Origin: Rotaria sordida
Lineage: Eukaryota > Rotifera > Eurotatoria > Philodinida > Philodinidae
Length of the DNA stretch: 64,000 nucleotides
Direction: 5' to 3'
Assembly (NCBI GenBank): GCA_905250125.1
Contig: CAJNOL010000436.1
Coordinates: 1 to 64,000 of the forward strand
Of this stretch, positions 25,921-38,800 are shown in pieces. Numbering within the stretch: the first letter of the stretch is position 1; every line of letters starts with the position of its first letter. A program made the position numbers and the translations under genes. The notes beneath the pieces are model-generated. The model saw nothing but the letters and a program-made list of their open reading frames with translations, was not told the DNA's origin and did no database searches.

Positions 25921-26366
25921 GTAAAAAGAAATACTTTTTGCATCCTATGGTAGAATTAATTGATTTTTCATCTAAAAGAAAACAAATCTTGGCAACACTA
26001 ACAACTATCTACTTATACTTTTATCGGCTTCATATGATATTAAAATAAAAATTTGCCATGCGTTTTCAAACAAAAATTTGCACTATTCTGTTTCTATTTA
26101 CAATATCATTTACCAAGCTTCAATCCTGTTGAAAACGAACATCAGAAAATATTCTTTCAAACACGAGAATAAAATTTCATGATCCAATCGATAGCATCAA
26201 TTTTCTAATCTTTTAATATGAGGTTCCATTATTCTTACAGAAAGCTACCTCAAAAGGAAAGTTTTTGTGGAGTTTGTTTGTTTTTTTTAAACTTCGAGAT
26301 CATTAAAACGAAAACACCAACAAAAGTCAGCCACCACTCTCTTTGCTTATTTCTGAGACAGATGCC

Positions 26367-26982
26367 CTAGTCTGTTCTTCCTAGAGAAATCTCCGGTGAA
26401 TCATCTAAAAAACATAAAATCCCCAATGGATCACTGGAAAATCCATCAAAAATCCACGGAAAGTCTCTAAAAACAAGGGATTTTCTGGGAATATTTCAAA
26501 GAGCCTCCACATTTGACGAAGCGGGGAGAAAAAAGCGTACTCCCAGAGAAGTCACTTTCTAGGAACTCCCTAAGGAGTATTTTTTCGTTAATTTCGAGTC
26601 TATAACAATTCTCAGTGATATTATCACCGAGCTTTAGCCCACGAAAGACAAATATGTTGTAACATAGATAGAAAGGTAGGTGGATACGTAGATAGATAGA
26701 TAGATAGTTAGATAGGTAGGTAGATAGTTAGACAGATAGATAGGTAGGCATGTCACTCAGTGATAATATCATTGATAAACATCATGTACTGACTTGTATA
26801 TCCCTTAGGAAATTGTCCTTTATCAGGGACTACAGAGTTACTTATAGAACCACTCTCTGAACAATCCCTAGGAACTCACGATGAACTCCTTTAGAAATTT
26901 CCAGGAACTCCCTGTCGTGAGTTCTCGAGAATTTTCGTAGGAAACTCACTGGGGATTCGTTAGGGGATTTTTGACTAGGATG
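26367..26982. repeat. Degenerate repeat block with central GATA array
   Basis: The block is built from diverged GGAACTCCCT- and GGGATTTTC-like words on both strands. The ends share CCTAGTC and ATCCCCA words in inverted orientation. The centre is a (GATA/GGTA)n microsatellite at about 26665-26750, flanked on both sides by CAGTGATA.TATCA words. It could be an old non-autonomous element. Confidence 0.45.
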
Positions 26983-27580
26983 ATGATAGATAATGAATCA
27001 GAAAGAGAAACAAGCGACCAATCGATAGTACTTTTAAAAATCATGTTTATATCCATTAATAGAGTTCTCTCAGTAATGAATATCACAATGGCTACTTCAG
27101 TTTCTTTCTGACTTCGATCATCTGATTGGTCTAAATGTAAATTTTTCAATATACAACATTAAAAAAGTAACCCTCACTCCAGTATAATGTGATTGTCTTT
27201 TGGAGAAAAAACATTTCGCATTCAATCCTTCAAATGATTATTCGTTTTTTTAGAAAACATCGATTTATTTGTCAATCACCATCGGAAAGTTCCCAATCAA
27301 ATAAAACTCGAATGTCATCTGATTTTTATTTAGTTGTTCATACAAGAACTTGTTAATATCTTTTTTTTTTATAGAAATAAATTAAATGAACAACGGAAAC
27401 TAGAATGACAGACTAATCCAGAGTTATAGAATTAAATGTATTTGAAAACTCAAAAAAAAAAAAATCAATCAACCACATAAATAAGTTGAATATAACGCTT
27501 GCTAGTAATTTTTATTTGTTAAAAAAAATATGTCATTTTATAAGAAAAAAAAAGGAATTGTTCTGTTTGAATAAGAAAAA

Positions 27581-28306
27581 CTACTTGTCTTGTCGTGTTG
27601 CACAGAGAACAATTTCTCGAATACAAACACGTTGTGGTTGTTGATATGCAAATAAAATTGAATTAGCTACATCTTCACTTTGTAAAGGTTGACCCATTGT
27701 TGTTTTCCATTCTTGATAATCATTAACAATTTTTTTTGATGTTGTATGTGATAATAGTTCAGTTTCAACAGCACCTGGTGCAATTGTAATAAAACGAACA
27801 TCATATGATGATGCTTCTTCTCGAATTTGTTCTGTAAAAGCATGAACAGCAAATTTCGTACCACAATAAACAGCATGATTAGGATATGTTTTACGTCCAG
27901 CTACAGAACTAATATCAATTATTGTTCCATGACGACGTTCTTTCATTCCTGGTAAAACAACATGTATACCATTGAGAACACCCATAATATTAACTTGTAC
28001 CATTTGTTCCCATTCTTTTGGATCTTGTGTATCAGCTACACCTAATAACATAACACCAGCATTATTGACAAGACAATCAACTGGACCAAATTTTTTTTCT
28101 GCTTTTGCTACAGCTGATTTAATTTCATCTAGATTAGTAACATCGACTTTTTCGCAAATTGTATTTGGTAATTTTAATGCTTCTAAACGATCAAGACGTC
28201 GAGCTAATAATAATAAAGGATGACCAGCTTGAGAAAAAGCTTTTGCTGCTGCTTCGCCTATTCCTGAACTTGCACCAGTAATAACAATTAATCCTTTCTT
28301 TGACAT
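27581..28306 (-). CDS. Short-chain dehydrogenase/reductase (classical SDR), intronless
   Basis: NAD(P)-dependent oxidoreductase of unknown substrate, probably cytosolic. A single uninterrupted frame of 241 aa starts at MSKKGL (28306). The frame stays open 12 codons further upstream, but MSKKGL sits right at the Rossmann strand as in the family. The cofactor motif GASSGIGEAAA is at about residues 11-21. NNAGV follows at about residue 80. The catalytic set is ISSVAG (Ser) and YCGTK (Tyr and Lys). PGAVETEL is typical of classical SDRs. Length is normal for the family (about 240-250 aa). It is the only sizeable gene here without introns and reads like a bacterial-type SDR, which suggests horizontal acquisition or retrocopying. 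Neither is proven. Confidence 0.92.
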   Translation of the reverse strand: MSKKGLIVITGASSGIGEAAAKAFSQAGHPLLLLARRLDRLEALKLPNTICEKVDVTNLDEIKSAVAKAEKKFGPVDCLVNNAGVMLLGVADTQDPKEWEQMVQVNIMGVLNGIHVVLPGMKERRHGTIIDISSVAGRKTYPNHAVYCGTKFAVHAFTEQIREEASSYDVRFITIAPGAVETELLSHTTSKKIVNDYQEWKTTMGQPLQSEDVANSILFAYQQPQRVCIREIVLCATRQDK

Positions 28307-28644
28307 ATTTATTTTTAATCTAAAAAATATAAAAATTTGCATAGAATTTTCTTGATTTCTTCATCACCCTTTTACTGTTTTTTTTTGCCTCATCATCATG
28401 AAAAAGAATGATGAATGCATACAAAGTCATGTAAATGCTATCAAATAAATACTAACAGAAAGTAAAAAATTAATTCAATGTAAAGGAAGAGAGGAAAGAA
28501 AACATAAATGTCACCTCTATAAATAGAATGATGACGACATCTGTACTTCCTTCGAGATAAATGTTTTGTCAGTATGAAAATAAAAAATGTATATGGGGCA
28601 GTCCGATAACTAATTAATGAATTTCGTGTTGGAACTATGTGCAT

Positions 28645-29143
28645 TATGTAGATCTTAATAAACTATGAATATATTTAAAAGAGTTTTACTTCTTAAGTTA
28701 TTGGCATGGATACACTGCATTTTTTTAAAACAATGCTGTGATTTTTCTCAGAAGGAACAGCCAGAAAATTAATTTTCGACCAAAGCTTTGTATAGAGTCA
28801 GGCATTATCGAGAATAGTTTATTGTGAAAGCTTCAAGTTGTTTGATTTGCTTCTACTCTGAAATGACAACATCGAATCGACCGATGTATATGAGCTGTAT
28901 AAAAGACACACTGTTAGTATAGCCATATCTTAGGATAGAAACAAGAAAAAAATCTAAAATATTCACCATAGACTATTTTCGATAATGCCGATCTCTCTAT
29001 GAAAAGTTTTAAGTCGAAAATCAGTTTTTCTGGTATTTCTCTTGAGGATGACTACGACTTTGATTAAAATAATACCCTAAAAATGCAGTATCACTGCACA
29101 AGTAACTTAAGGGCCAGAACTCTTTTCATTAGAGTCTACATGA
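28645..29143. mobile_element. Long-terminal-inverted-repeat element, about 500 bp
   Basis: Left arm 28645-28827 and right arm 28962-29143 are inverted copies over their whole length. Matching blocks include AAAGAGTT, CTTAAGTTA, GATAC.CTGCATTTTT, CCAGAAAA, ATTTTCGAC, ATAGAG, GGCATTATCGA and AATAGT. The central part (about 130 bp) is unique and has no ORF. The size suggests a non-autonomous foldback-type DNA element. Confidence 0.8.
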
Positions 29144-30344
29144 TACATATAAAACCTCGATTTAAAAAAGCGATTAATCAATTGGACAGCTTACCTTCCA
29201 AGAAAAAAAAGTCTGCTATAGTCAATAATACACTCCATTAGACTATCTGATGTTTTTATATCTGTATAAGAGTCAAGATAAGACAAAATAATAATAATAA
29301 TAATAATAGAAATTCAACATTTATGAATGTACTCTCAATTATTTTATATAGCTTGCTATAAACATGACACTATTATCTCATCTTACCTGTATACTATTGA
29401 TTTGAGATAAGATGCTTGAAAAATAAAATTCAAACATATCAATAGAATGATTTCAGATAAGTATTATTTTCATCCGCCATATACTCAGAATTAACATTAT
29501 AAAATATTCTAGATCAATATATAATGATATTAATAGTTCTGGTAAGCAATAGATACTATATAAAATATCAGTGATCATTTATCCTCAGCTATTATAAAAC
29601 ATTGTTTACACACTAAGAAAAATTCTAAATATAACCATTACATAATATTTTCTCATTGAATAAGTCTATTGAAGAAAATTTGGAGGTTATTTTATTTGTT
29701 TTTTTTTTGTATAATAAATATTTTATACTTGACTAGAGTTCCAATCCTATTAATAAGAATAATAGTAAAATCAAAACTTACAATTACTAGATGTTACTAT
29801 TAATAAGATATAAATCCAATCATTAACAATAAAATTGACTTCAAAAATGATCAGCAATGTTAAGATTGTCATGTTTCTTCGACTTGTCTTGTTTATGTAG
29901 TGAGATAGTTTAGAATTTTTAACTAAGTCGTCTATTTTGCTTAATTAATCATCGAATCTAAACTTGCTTATAAATGATTATATATTAAATTTTAAACACA
30001 TATATTGAAAAATCAACTTTATGACTAATGTTGTTTCAATAAATATATGAGTAACTTATAATTACATCTATTGTATCGTTATATTTCAATATTTATATTG
30101 AGAATAACTCTGATTCCTATGAATGGATCTAGACAAAATTCTTTTCTCATCATACCCTTATCACTTTCCAAACTTGCTGAAAAAATCAGTGTCCTATTGC
30201 ATTCTTTTCGGTAGTTATAAGACTCGAAAGGCTTAAAATGATACTGCTATTTGATTATTGATCTAATTTTGTGGAACTCACATATATTTTCGAAGAAAAT
30301 AGTGAGTGTAAGTTTTAAGTTCGAGGTTTGGCGGCTCCCCACCC

Positions 30345-30690
30345 TCCCCTTACAGACCATAGCAACGAAGAAAGAGAACATTATACACATACCCCCCCAT
30401 TACAGACCATAGCAACGAAGAAAGAGAACATTACAGACAATTCCATTACAGACCATAGCAACGGAGAAAGAGAACATTACAGACATACCCCCCATTACAG
30501 ACAACCTTCCTCCCCCATTACACACATCCCATCATTACAGACATACCCCCNNNNNNNNNNNNNNNNNNNNNNNNNNNNNNNNNNNNNNNNNNNNNNNNNN
30601 NNNNNNNNNNNNNNNNNNNNNNNNNNNNNNNNNNNNNNNNNNNNNNNNNNAACACTCCCCCCCCCCCCCCCCCCATTACAGACCTTAGTA
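30345..30690. repeat. C-rich minisatellite around an assembly gap
   Basis: Units of about 50 bp repeat ATTACAGACCATAGCAACG, then RAGAAAGAGAACATTA and CAGACATACCCCCC. Full units are followed by shortened ones (ATTACAGACA...CCCC). After the gap comes a run of 18 C and one more ATTACAGACC. Open frames across it are artefacts. Confidence 0.85.
30551..30650. other. Assembly gap, exactly 100 N
   Basis: One hundred ambiguous bases lie inside the minisatellite. A round length usually marks a gap of unknown size. Confidence 0.95.
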
Positions 30691-31909
30691 ATTAAGGATA
30701 ACAAGCGTCAGACTTTCAATTTTTTTTGAAAAATTGATCAAGTTATAATTTTGAAAGATAATCAACGTCAGTGTTTGTGAGCTGATTAATATATATATAA
30801 TAGTGCATAAGGTCTTCTGTATATATCATGGATATGTGAAACAGATTTGTTTGCTGATTAATTTAATGATTATAATAATAAGAATGTTGAATTACGAAAA
30901 ATGAATTAAAAAGAATGAAAGATAATGAGCGAATAGCAACAATGCAAAATAAAAATAGGGCGCTCTGAAACAAAAAAAAATTTCTGTTTTAAATGAAGAA
31001 ATAAATAACAAAGTGTCGCTCTTGTCATTGACTATCAATGAAAACAACTACAGTGTACGCGGAATTTTTCAGTTTACATATGATGTATTAGAATATTAAG
31101 ATTTAAGAATATATGTGAGTTCCACATTTCAGCTCCGCAGGAGCTGCGCTAACAAGCTTTTTTCCCTCAAAAGTGGAAATTTTCTGAAAGTTTTTGCAAT
31201 ATTTTCGAAGAGAATGATCTAGAATATGTAAATGAAGGATTCAGATTCATCACTGGATCGTGGTCTCTAGATATACCGTTGTTACAAAACACTTTATAGA
31301 AATCGTGTCTAGCACAATCTACGTCATTTTTTTCACTTGTAAAACAATATAAAAGTTTCGTCTTTTCATTTAACAATAGAGTACATTTTGGAATAGATTT
31401 TAATCAAAAATTATAGACTGCAACTACAATAAATCTTTAAAAAAGAATACGGAGTCTTTATTCATACACTTTTGTCCTGCTATATGAATAAAATTCTCAA
31501 GTAAATGTCTCAAAGAGACGTTGCTCGTTCGACTTAAAAAATATCTTCTTTTTTTTCCTCTAAGCATCACTTAGCTGTAGTAATAGAATGGGCTCAATCA
31601 AATTTATCGTTCACAAGTAAATCGCAAAATGTCAGCATGGACAAAATGTCCTATAATATACAAACAGGGCTAGAATCATTTGTATAGTATAACATTAGAT
31701 TTCTTGTAATATGTACGATCTCGTTAAGCATTGCAAACTAGATGGTGATGACAATAAAAAAGGTTATCAAACAAAACTGTTTTAATAAGTATCAACGTTT
31801 TTGATATATCTTTTGAAGAATTTGACACACACTTAGAGCTGATCAAAAGTTCTGATAACACTGCTAGTAATTTAATCGGTTACTTAACATTAAAGATTTA
31901 TTGTATCAA

Positions 31910-32750
31910 TAATGAATTCAATCAATATTATATTGAAATTCACAATACATTGTGAATAGATGTAGGTGCAATACACGAAAAACTTATAACAGTATTAGAA
32001 CCTAAAATTCCATCGTATCCAACAATTGCAAGATGAACGAAGTGTTTTCATGAAAGAAAAGGAGATTTAACAATGATCCATATTCAACTTATGATAATAT
32101 TATAGCTGAACCTTCTCTATCTCTTATAGCACAACAGAACAAATTATCCATGACTAATTAAATATGAGAAAAATCACATTATGTTGCGTCGCCCATTAAC
32201 TCACTGATAAATACAAACAGGAATGATTTACAACTTCTATTGAGAAATCACCGACACTTCGTGATGAATCATAGCGATTACGTAATATGATTACAAACCA
32301 ATAGAAATGTGTTTGATCAATACAGGTAAATCAGCTAATGCTAACTGGATTAATGAAGATAACTTACAAACAATTATTTTGTGTATTCTTTAAATGAAAT
32401 AACCCTGTTCTTTTATATAATGCATATACAAACAAGATTATCAATAACAACTCTAATATCGAAAAGTATCTGAAATCTTTTTTCAATGAAATATGAAAAC
32501 GAACGGAAACATTAGATGCAAATGTACAAGTTTGCTTAACGATTATCGTTGACTTTATACTCATTCAATATTATTACTTATGTAACGGAAGGAGACATCA
32601 ATATAATGCCATATCCGTCTTATTTGCTGGATCTGACGCTATATAATTTTTGATTAAATAACATATCGAACGTAGCTGAACTGATTAAATAAATGATACA
32701 TAATTTTGCTTATGCAGTTTTCAAGCTAACTAATTAAAAACAACAATTTC
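31910..32750 (+). pseudogene. Decayed mariner-type transposase remnant
   Basis: Fragments in shifting frames follow mariner order. The N-terminal HTH part reads AIHEKLITVLEPKIPSYPTI, followed by a stop at the expected Trp and then KCFHERKGDL. A frameshifted piece reads DPYSTYDNIIAEPSLSLIA. Near 32200 there is a LTDKYKQ-like piece. Near 32590 EGDINIMPYPSYLLDLTLYNF recalls the mariner PHPPYSPDLAP.DF catalytic block. Several stops, frameshifts and a probable internal deletion make it clearly dead. Its ends were not found. Confidence 0.68.
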
Positions 32751-34124
32751 AAAAAATTAAATAAAATTAAATCAAAAAATATTTGTTTTATATTTTTATT
32801 TACTATTATCAGAATTTTTTTATCTATTCTAAGTATTTCTTATTTAAATGACTCACGTTACTTAATCTTTTCCAGATAACTATGCTATCTGCTAGTGAAA
32901 GGATGTGCTACTTAGCAATATCTTCTCAGAATCAAGACCAAACGTGCTCGATAAAATAAAACGTAAATAACAGTGAATGACAGCTTTCAGATCATCAATT
33001 TTTTTTTTGTAGACGAACAACTTGATCTTTCATAGATTTGCGGTTTTATACTGATCATCATCTTTTCGTTTGCATATGTGTATATCCAGATGGTCATTCG
33101 ATATAACTAAAATGTATTGTTACTAGTTTTTTGTTTATGAAACTATGTTGCTTTATTAAGATAAAATATTTTCTTATTATTATTATTATTAGAAAAAATC
33201 ATTAGAATAATTACATTGAAGAAAAACATATATTACAAACTATTAAAAGGTTAATTTAGCATTATTTTTCTTGAATTTTAATGTCGATATAGATGAAAGA
33301 AAGAAGTGAGATTGACGCAGTTTCGTATTTGAATATCGGATAATAAGCGAAAAATAAGAAAAAAAATCTACGACCAATGAAGCGTACATATCTTCATGGC
33401 CATCTGTATCATAGGCAGGAAAAGGTTTCGATAACGAGAAAAACAACTGTAACTTTTGATGATAAATAAAGATTAGATTTGAAAATTATAATCATTATCA
33501 CAAGAAAGTTTGTAATATTTCTTCATGTAAAGAATAATCTAGATATTTTTTTCATAATTAAACATTCACCAATCATTCTTTAGGTCATTATGATACTTAT
33601 GAACATAAGACAAATATTTTCTTACATCTCATTTGTTCTGTTTAGTCAAAATAGCTTCTTACATCAATTCTGACAAAAAAAAAGACAGATACTTATCTTC
33701 TCAAAGTGACATTATATACACATGAATAGATGGTTTATCATAATATGAAATATATCATTGTAAATAAAAATAAAATAAAAAAAAGCTTTCGTTGATTTTT
33801 TTTTGTCACTATATTATTTAAGAATATATGCATTCATTTTTATAAGTAATTACAAATATAAAATGGATTAGATAGACAATTCAATCTTTCTGTAGGTCAA
33901 ATGTATATAGATACTGAATGATAACGTAAAAGATTGTATATGTTGTTGTTTTTACTTCACCCACATATTTATACGTGCTCTTATGCTGATTATTTTCTCC
34001 CATTAACACATCCTGCAGACATATCTCTTTCTCTATTTTCTCTCTCTCTCTCTCGTTCTTTTGATTAGTTGATGTCTTTGGACGTACAACGTTATATCAG
34101 TTAAGATTAGATGCGTGCATATCA

Positions 34125-35892
34125 ATGGCTGCAAAAACCAAGTATTTCGATCGAATCATGTTAAGACGTGGCTTGAATAAATTTGATGCGTCATTATTAT
34201 CCAATGATGGAGGAAAATATTCACCATCAATAAGAAAACTTGTATGTTATCTATTTATTTATTTGAATTTGTGAATCATAACATTATATATATATATATA
34301 TATATTATTCTTATATTAATCACTCATTTAAATATTTAAGTATTTCTTTTTAAATCTATAAATAATTATTTAAAGATCTATTTTTGTAAAGAATTTACAT
34401 AAATATGTATATCAATATATTCTTGAAATTCAAAACATTCTTTTTCTTATTTCGAGATAAAATTTTGTACTATAGACATACTCTGAATGCCATATTATTG
34501 TAAAAAAAAAAAAAATTAGTAATTCATCATTTATAACAGAACAATACATTATCGATAAATTCATTAATTGATTTGTTTATTTAGCGTCAACATTACTTAC
34601 ATGATACTAAATGTTTGACTGACAAAATCTTCTTATCTCCTATACAGTCTTCATCAGTAACAAAACAATTTGGTAAACAAACTAGTGATCCTCAATTATC
34701 TTCATCTCATCATCATTATCAATCATCTATTGATTTAATGGCAACATCAGTAAAGTGTGATCATTGTCAAAAACATGAAGGATTATTTCAATGTTGTCAT
34801 TGTAATCAACGTTTATGTATTCGATGTTGTAATAAACATTATAAAAAGGTTACTACTGAATTTGAACATTTACATGAATTAAGTCATTGTCTTTTAATGA
34901 AAATAATTCATAAAAAACGTGATCTTGAAAAACAAAAAGATGAAACAATTGAACAATGTCATAAATGGCGTATTGATACAATTAATATAATAAATGAAGC
35001 ACATAAACTTCTTATACAAACAATTTATGATGAATATGAAATATTAAATAAAGAATATGAATTATTTATTGATAAAGAAATGTCAAATATAAATTCTGAT
35101 AAACATGAATTAATACGCATGAAAAAAGGAAATCTTAGTTCATTACTTTTATCACCATCATCAAAAATAACAACAAAAAATTCTATAAAATCAATTGATA
35201 TAATAAAAAAACGTATTGAAACATTAACTAAACATATTAATGAAATAGAAAATTTTTCATTTCAAGTTAAATTACCTACATTTGATATTAATGATAATCT
35301 TATAATTGAATCACATTTTGGTGATCATATAAGAAGTACTAATACAACATTACAAAATGAAGATTATATTAATAATACATCATCAATTAAGTCCAAAGAA
35401 ATATCTAAAAAAGTAACTAATAAAAAAAAAGAAAAAAAAAAGAAATTTTTTTCATAAATCTTCTAGGAATTTTCTACAGATTCTCAATCAATAAATTTAT
35501 CATCTCAAAAATGTGATACAAATGATTCATATCCTTCTATCAAAAAAACTATTATATTTCCATCGGATCACTATAAAATCTATTCTTCAATATCAACAAA
35601 TCAATTAAATACATGTAATCATAATCATCAAAATACACATAAATTTCATCGAACATTATCTTCTTCACTACCATCAATTGATAATACAAATCGAAATGTT
35701 CAAATCAAATATGAATCTGATAATTCGTTAGAAGATATAGCTATTGAACAACTGATACCAACATGTGATGCACAACGAACAACAACTACTGTACCTATTC
35801 GATCATCGTCATTATTAAATACAAATAAAGTATTTAAAAATTATCCTTCACTTTATTATCGAACTAATTCAACTCCTTCATTTATTCAATAA
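34125..35892 (+). CDS. B-box-like zinc-finger / coiled-coil protein
   Basis: Probable scaffold or TRIM-like protein without a visible RING; the specific role is unknown. Three exons: 34125-34241, 34585-35412 and 35467-35892, giving 456 aa, all phase 0. The last exon lacks any ATG, but it joins cleanly after a 54-bp intron (GTAACT...CTTCTAG). That intron contains the apparent early stop at 35455-35457. A Cys/His-rich module lies at about residues 90-130: CDHCQKHEGLFQCCHCNQRL, then CIRCCNKHYK and EFEHLHELSHC. This matches the B-box zinc-ligand layout. It is followed by about 120 residues of predicted coiled coil (KKRDLEKQKDETIEQCHKWR, YDEYEILNKEYELF) and a disordered Ser/Asn-rich tail ending TPSFIQ. 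Confidence 0.72.
34287..34306. repeat. (AT)n microsatellite in the B-box gene intron
   Basis: TA dinucleotide run in intron 1. Confidence 0.85.
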
Positions 35893-38800
35893 AAATATTT
35901 CATTTTATTGTTGGCTCTTCTTTTGTGTTTTTTTACTGAAATTCCGTTAGTTTTATATTTCAGTTTGCTTTTATTACAATTAAACAAAGAAATAATAAGA
36001 AAATTTAATTTTCTGATTAATTCCTTTTTTCTGTCACACAATCTATCTACATGATGATATATTTTATTTAATTATTATCAAATTTTTCAATTAGTATTAT
36101 TTTTTTTAAATATTATTAACTATAAGATATTAAAAGTATTCATAAAATATGAATCTTCTATTTGCATTATTTGCAAATTCTTCTCAATAATCAATATATA
36201 TATATAGTTTGCTTGTTATTACTAATCGCATCAGTAATGAATAAACAATCATTTGTTGTAATACAAAGAATTAATAAGCATTTCATAATTTATTTTTCAT
36301 GATTCAGAATTTTATCATACTCAAATGATTGTCCTTCAGTTATAATTCCGTTTCTACGAGATGTCTATTCTATAAAATTTTATTTCATACAACTTCATTA
36401 TTGATTGAACTTAATCAACTATTAATATTTTTTTTGTATGATAGGTAAATACATTTTTAGTCCAATCAATAGTAAAGTTATTTTTCGAACATTCTTTTAG
36501 TATGCTGATAGCACATCTATTCGATAGACAAAAGATTCAATGTTCGCTTCTTCGTGAAGAAAGGTTTTTCTTTCGTTTCATTCTCTTATCATTACATCGC
36601 ACTGCAACTTCGATTATAACAAGCATTTGATTTATCAATATTTTTCGATTCTACAATAAATGTGATTGCATTGAAGTAATACACTATAGATTATGAATCC
36701 TACTATCATCAATTGAATCAGTACAAACGGTAATCTATATGAAGACTTATAAATAAAGAATATATTATACAGTTTGTAATGAGAGGACATATTTTGAAAA
36801 CTAACCAATGCATAGTTCATTTTTAAATTTCAAATAATAGTTAGTATATTGATATATAAAATTAATTAGATTTTGTATTATATTTTTTTTTAATGTTAGT
36901 TTAAAAAATTTTATTATGAAATTTTCTTTTTTTTTTATTGACTATTACGAATCATAACATAGCTTAAATGTACTATAAAAAAAATCATATAAATGTATAT
37001 TGTTTTATGTGATGTATTGAAAGATGAATCAAGGTCTATACATTTAGATGTTTCATTTTCTTTGATCGACCTTACTCAAATCCATGTCACTTTTCATTTC
37101 GTTTGCATTGACAATATGCAAATAAACTTCACTATAGTATATTTATATATGCATAAGATGTATTTTAAAAAAGAAGAATAGATCCGAACTACTAATAGTT
37201 ATAATATTGGCATGTAACAATTTGTATCCTTCTTATTGACATATGGCAAACAACATGTAAATGAAGGTCAAAAACTAGACTATTTAAAGATATATTGTTT
37301 TTTTTTTGAAGTAGTCGTTCCATGATAGAAATGTGGTTTTGTTGTTGTCTTGTAAAGATTAGAAGTCATTTCCTTGTCTTCTATTGCTTCTTTTCTTGCT
37401 TTTTTTCTTTCTATTAAATGTAACACACGCATCCGCATGCTTTCGTTATTAAATTTATTGTATGCGAAGGTCGTTTATCTTTTCTATTAGTTTTTGTATA
37501 CGATTGTGTAGAAAAAAAAACATTCCCATTTACTTTATCTGTCAGCCAATGCTCTTCACTATAGCTGTATTCACTTACATACATAAATGTGCGCAAAAAA
37601 AATAGAGAAAACATACATCTTTGTTGTTTTTCTTGCATTTTTTTTTGCGAATTCTTACGATGCCATTTTGACAGGGAAATGACAAGAGAAACTTGTATAG
37701 CCTATTATAATCTTTATCACTATATTCGTTATATTTTATGCGTATATACAATGGTTAAGTGAGTGGATATTGTATGACAAACCATAGAAAGATCAAATAT
37801 CGTATGTTGAATATTGTAGATGCGGATCACATTTTTTTTTTCTATAAAGAGAAAGAGAGGCAAAAGTTTACTTTCGTCATTCACTATTGTAACATGTAGT
37901 CATCAGTTTGTTATTTTGACCTGTCGATGAAAGTATTTCAAGATCGATCTATATATATATATATATATATATCAGGTAAAAGAAAGAAAGATATATAGAT
38001 AAATGCATGATATGCATGTTATTTTATTCTCTATGTTGAATGAGTATTGTTAATAGTCAACAGGATATCATAGATGTACAAAAAGGCCATATTCTATTTT
38101 GATGACAGCAACTGTTATCAAAACACTTAACATTTTTCTTGTTATAAATATATATATATATATATGGAACGAAATATTCGATTTATAATCTTTCATTTCG
38201 AGGTGATATAGTAAATAGTTCTAAACATTATTCTATATATATATATACGACCTATTAGATTATCTATTTTGTATTTTTCTTTTACACTAAACTTTCAATA
38301 AAAGAAGGGTAGGACTGACAGTATAATTAACAGCAGTCATTTAATGTACATCAATGAATATCTGATGTTGTCATCATGTCATTTCATACAACATTTATTT
38401 CTAAGTTTCTAAGTAGCTGTTAACCTTGATTTACAGCTTTGTTAGTTTTTTTTTTTATCTTTTTCTATGGATATACACACGCACACGCACGAATGTGCTT
38501 CTATTATAAAATAACCAAAAAGCATAATAAGATGTCGCTTCTTTGTATTTTTTTTCCCATTCACGTTTCTTTATAGAAACTTCTGTGATCATCATTTGAT
38601 CATGTCTCTTATAATAAAAGATGGGTCTTATCATTCGTCATATATACATATAAATGGATGTCGTTAGGTATTTTTCATTGGGATACGTTTATATACAAGC
38701 ATCAGTGCAACAATCATTGAATTGCTTACTCTTACTAGCATATATAGAATATATATAATACTGTAGAATAAAATGACGAACTGTCATTGGTCTAATTAAA

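Larger units (their letters stand above)
24616..27580. other. Intergenic region with transposon remnants and degenerate repeats
   Basis: No intact gene is seen. It holds a CENP-B/Tigger-type helix-turn-helix remnant, an adjacent hAT C-terminal remnant, and a degenerate repeat block around a GATA microsatellite. The remainder is AT-rich non-coding sequence. Confidence 0.6.
30273..31130. mobile_element. Possible element bounded by 20-bp terminal inverted repeats
   Basis: TGTGGAACTCACATATATT at 30273 recurs as a perfect reverse complement ending at 31130. Between them lie the C-rich minisatellite, the 100-N gap and AT-rich sequence. No transposase is seen. Because of the gap the true size is unknown. 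Confidence 0.45.
28307..34124. other. Gene-free region with inverted-repeat elements, minisatellite, gap and dead mariner
   Basis: No intact gene is seen in about 5.8 kb. It includes the long-TIR element at 28645-29143, an (AAT)n run near 29290, the C-rich minisatellite with an assembly gap, a mariner remnant, and AT-rich sequence of no clear nature at 32.75-34.1 kb. Confidence 0.6.

Noticed and set aside
30328..30729. Open frame spanning the 100-N gap
   Set aside because: It is minisatellite sequence read through unknown bases; not a gene.
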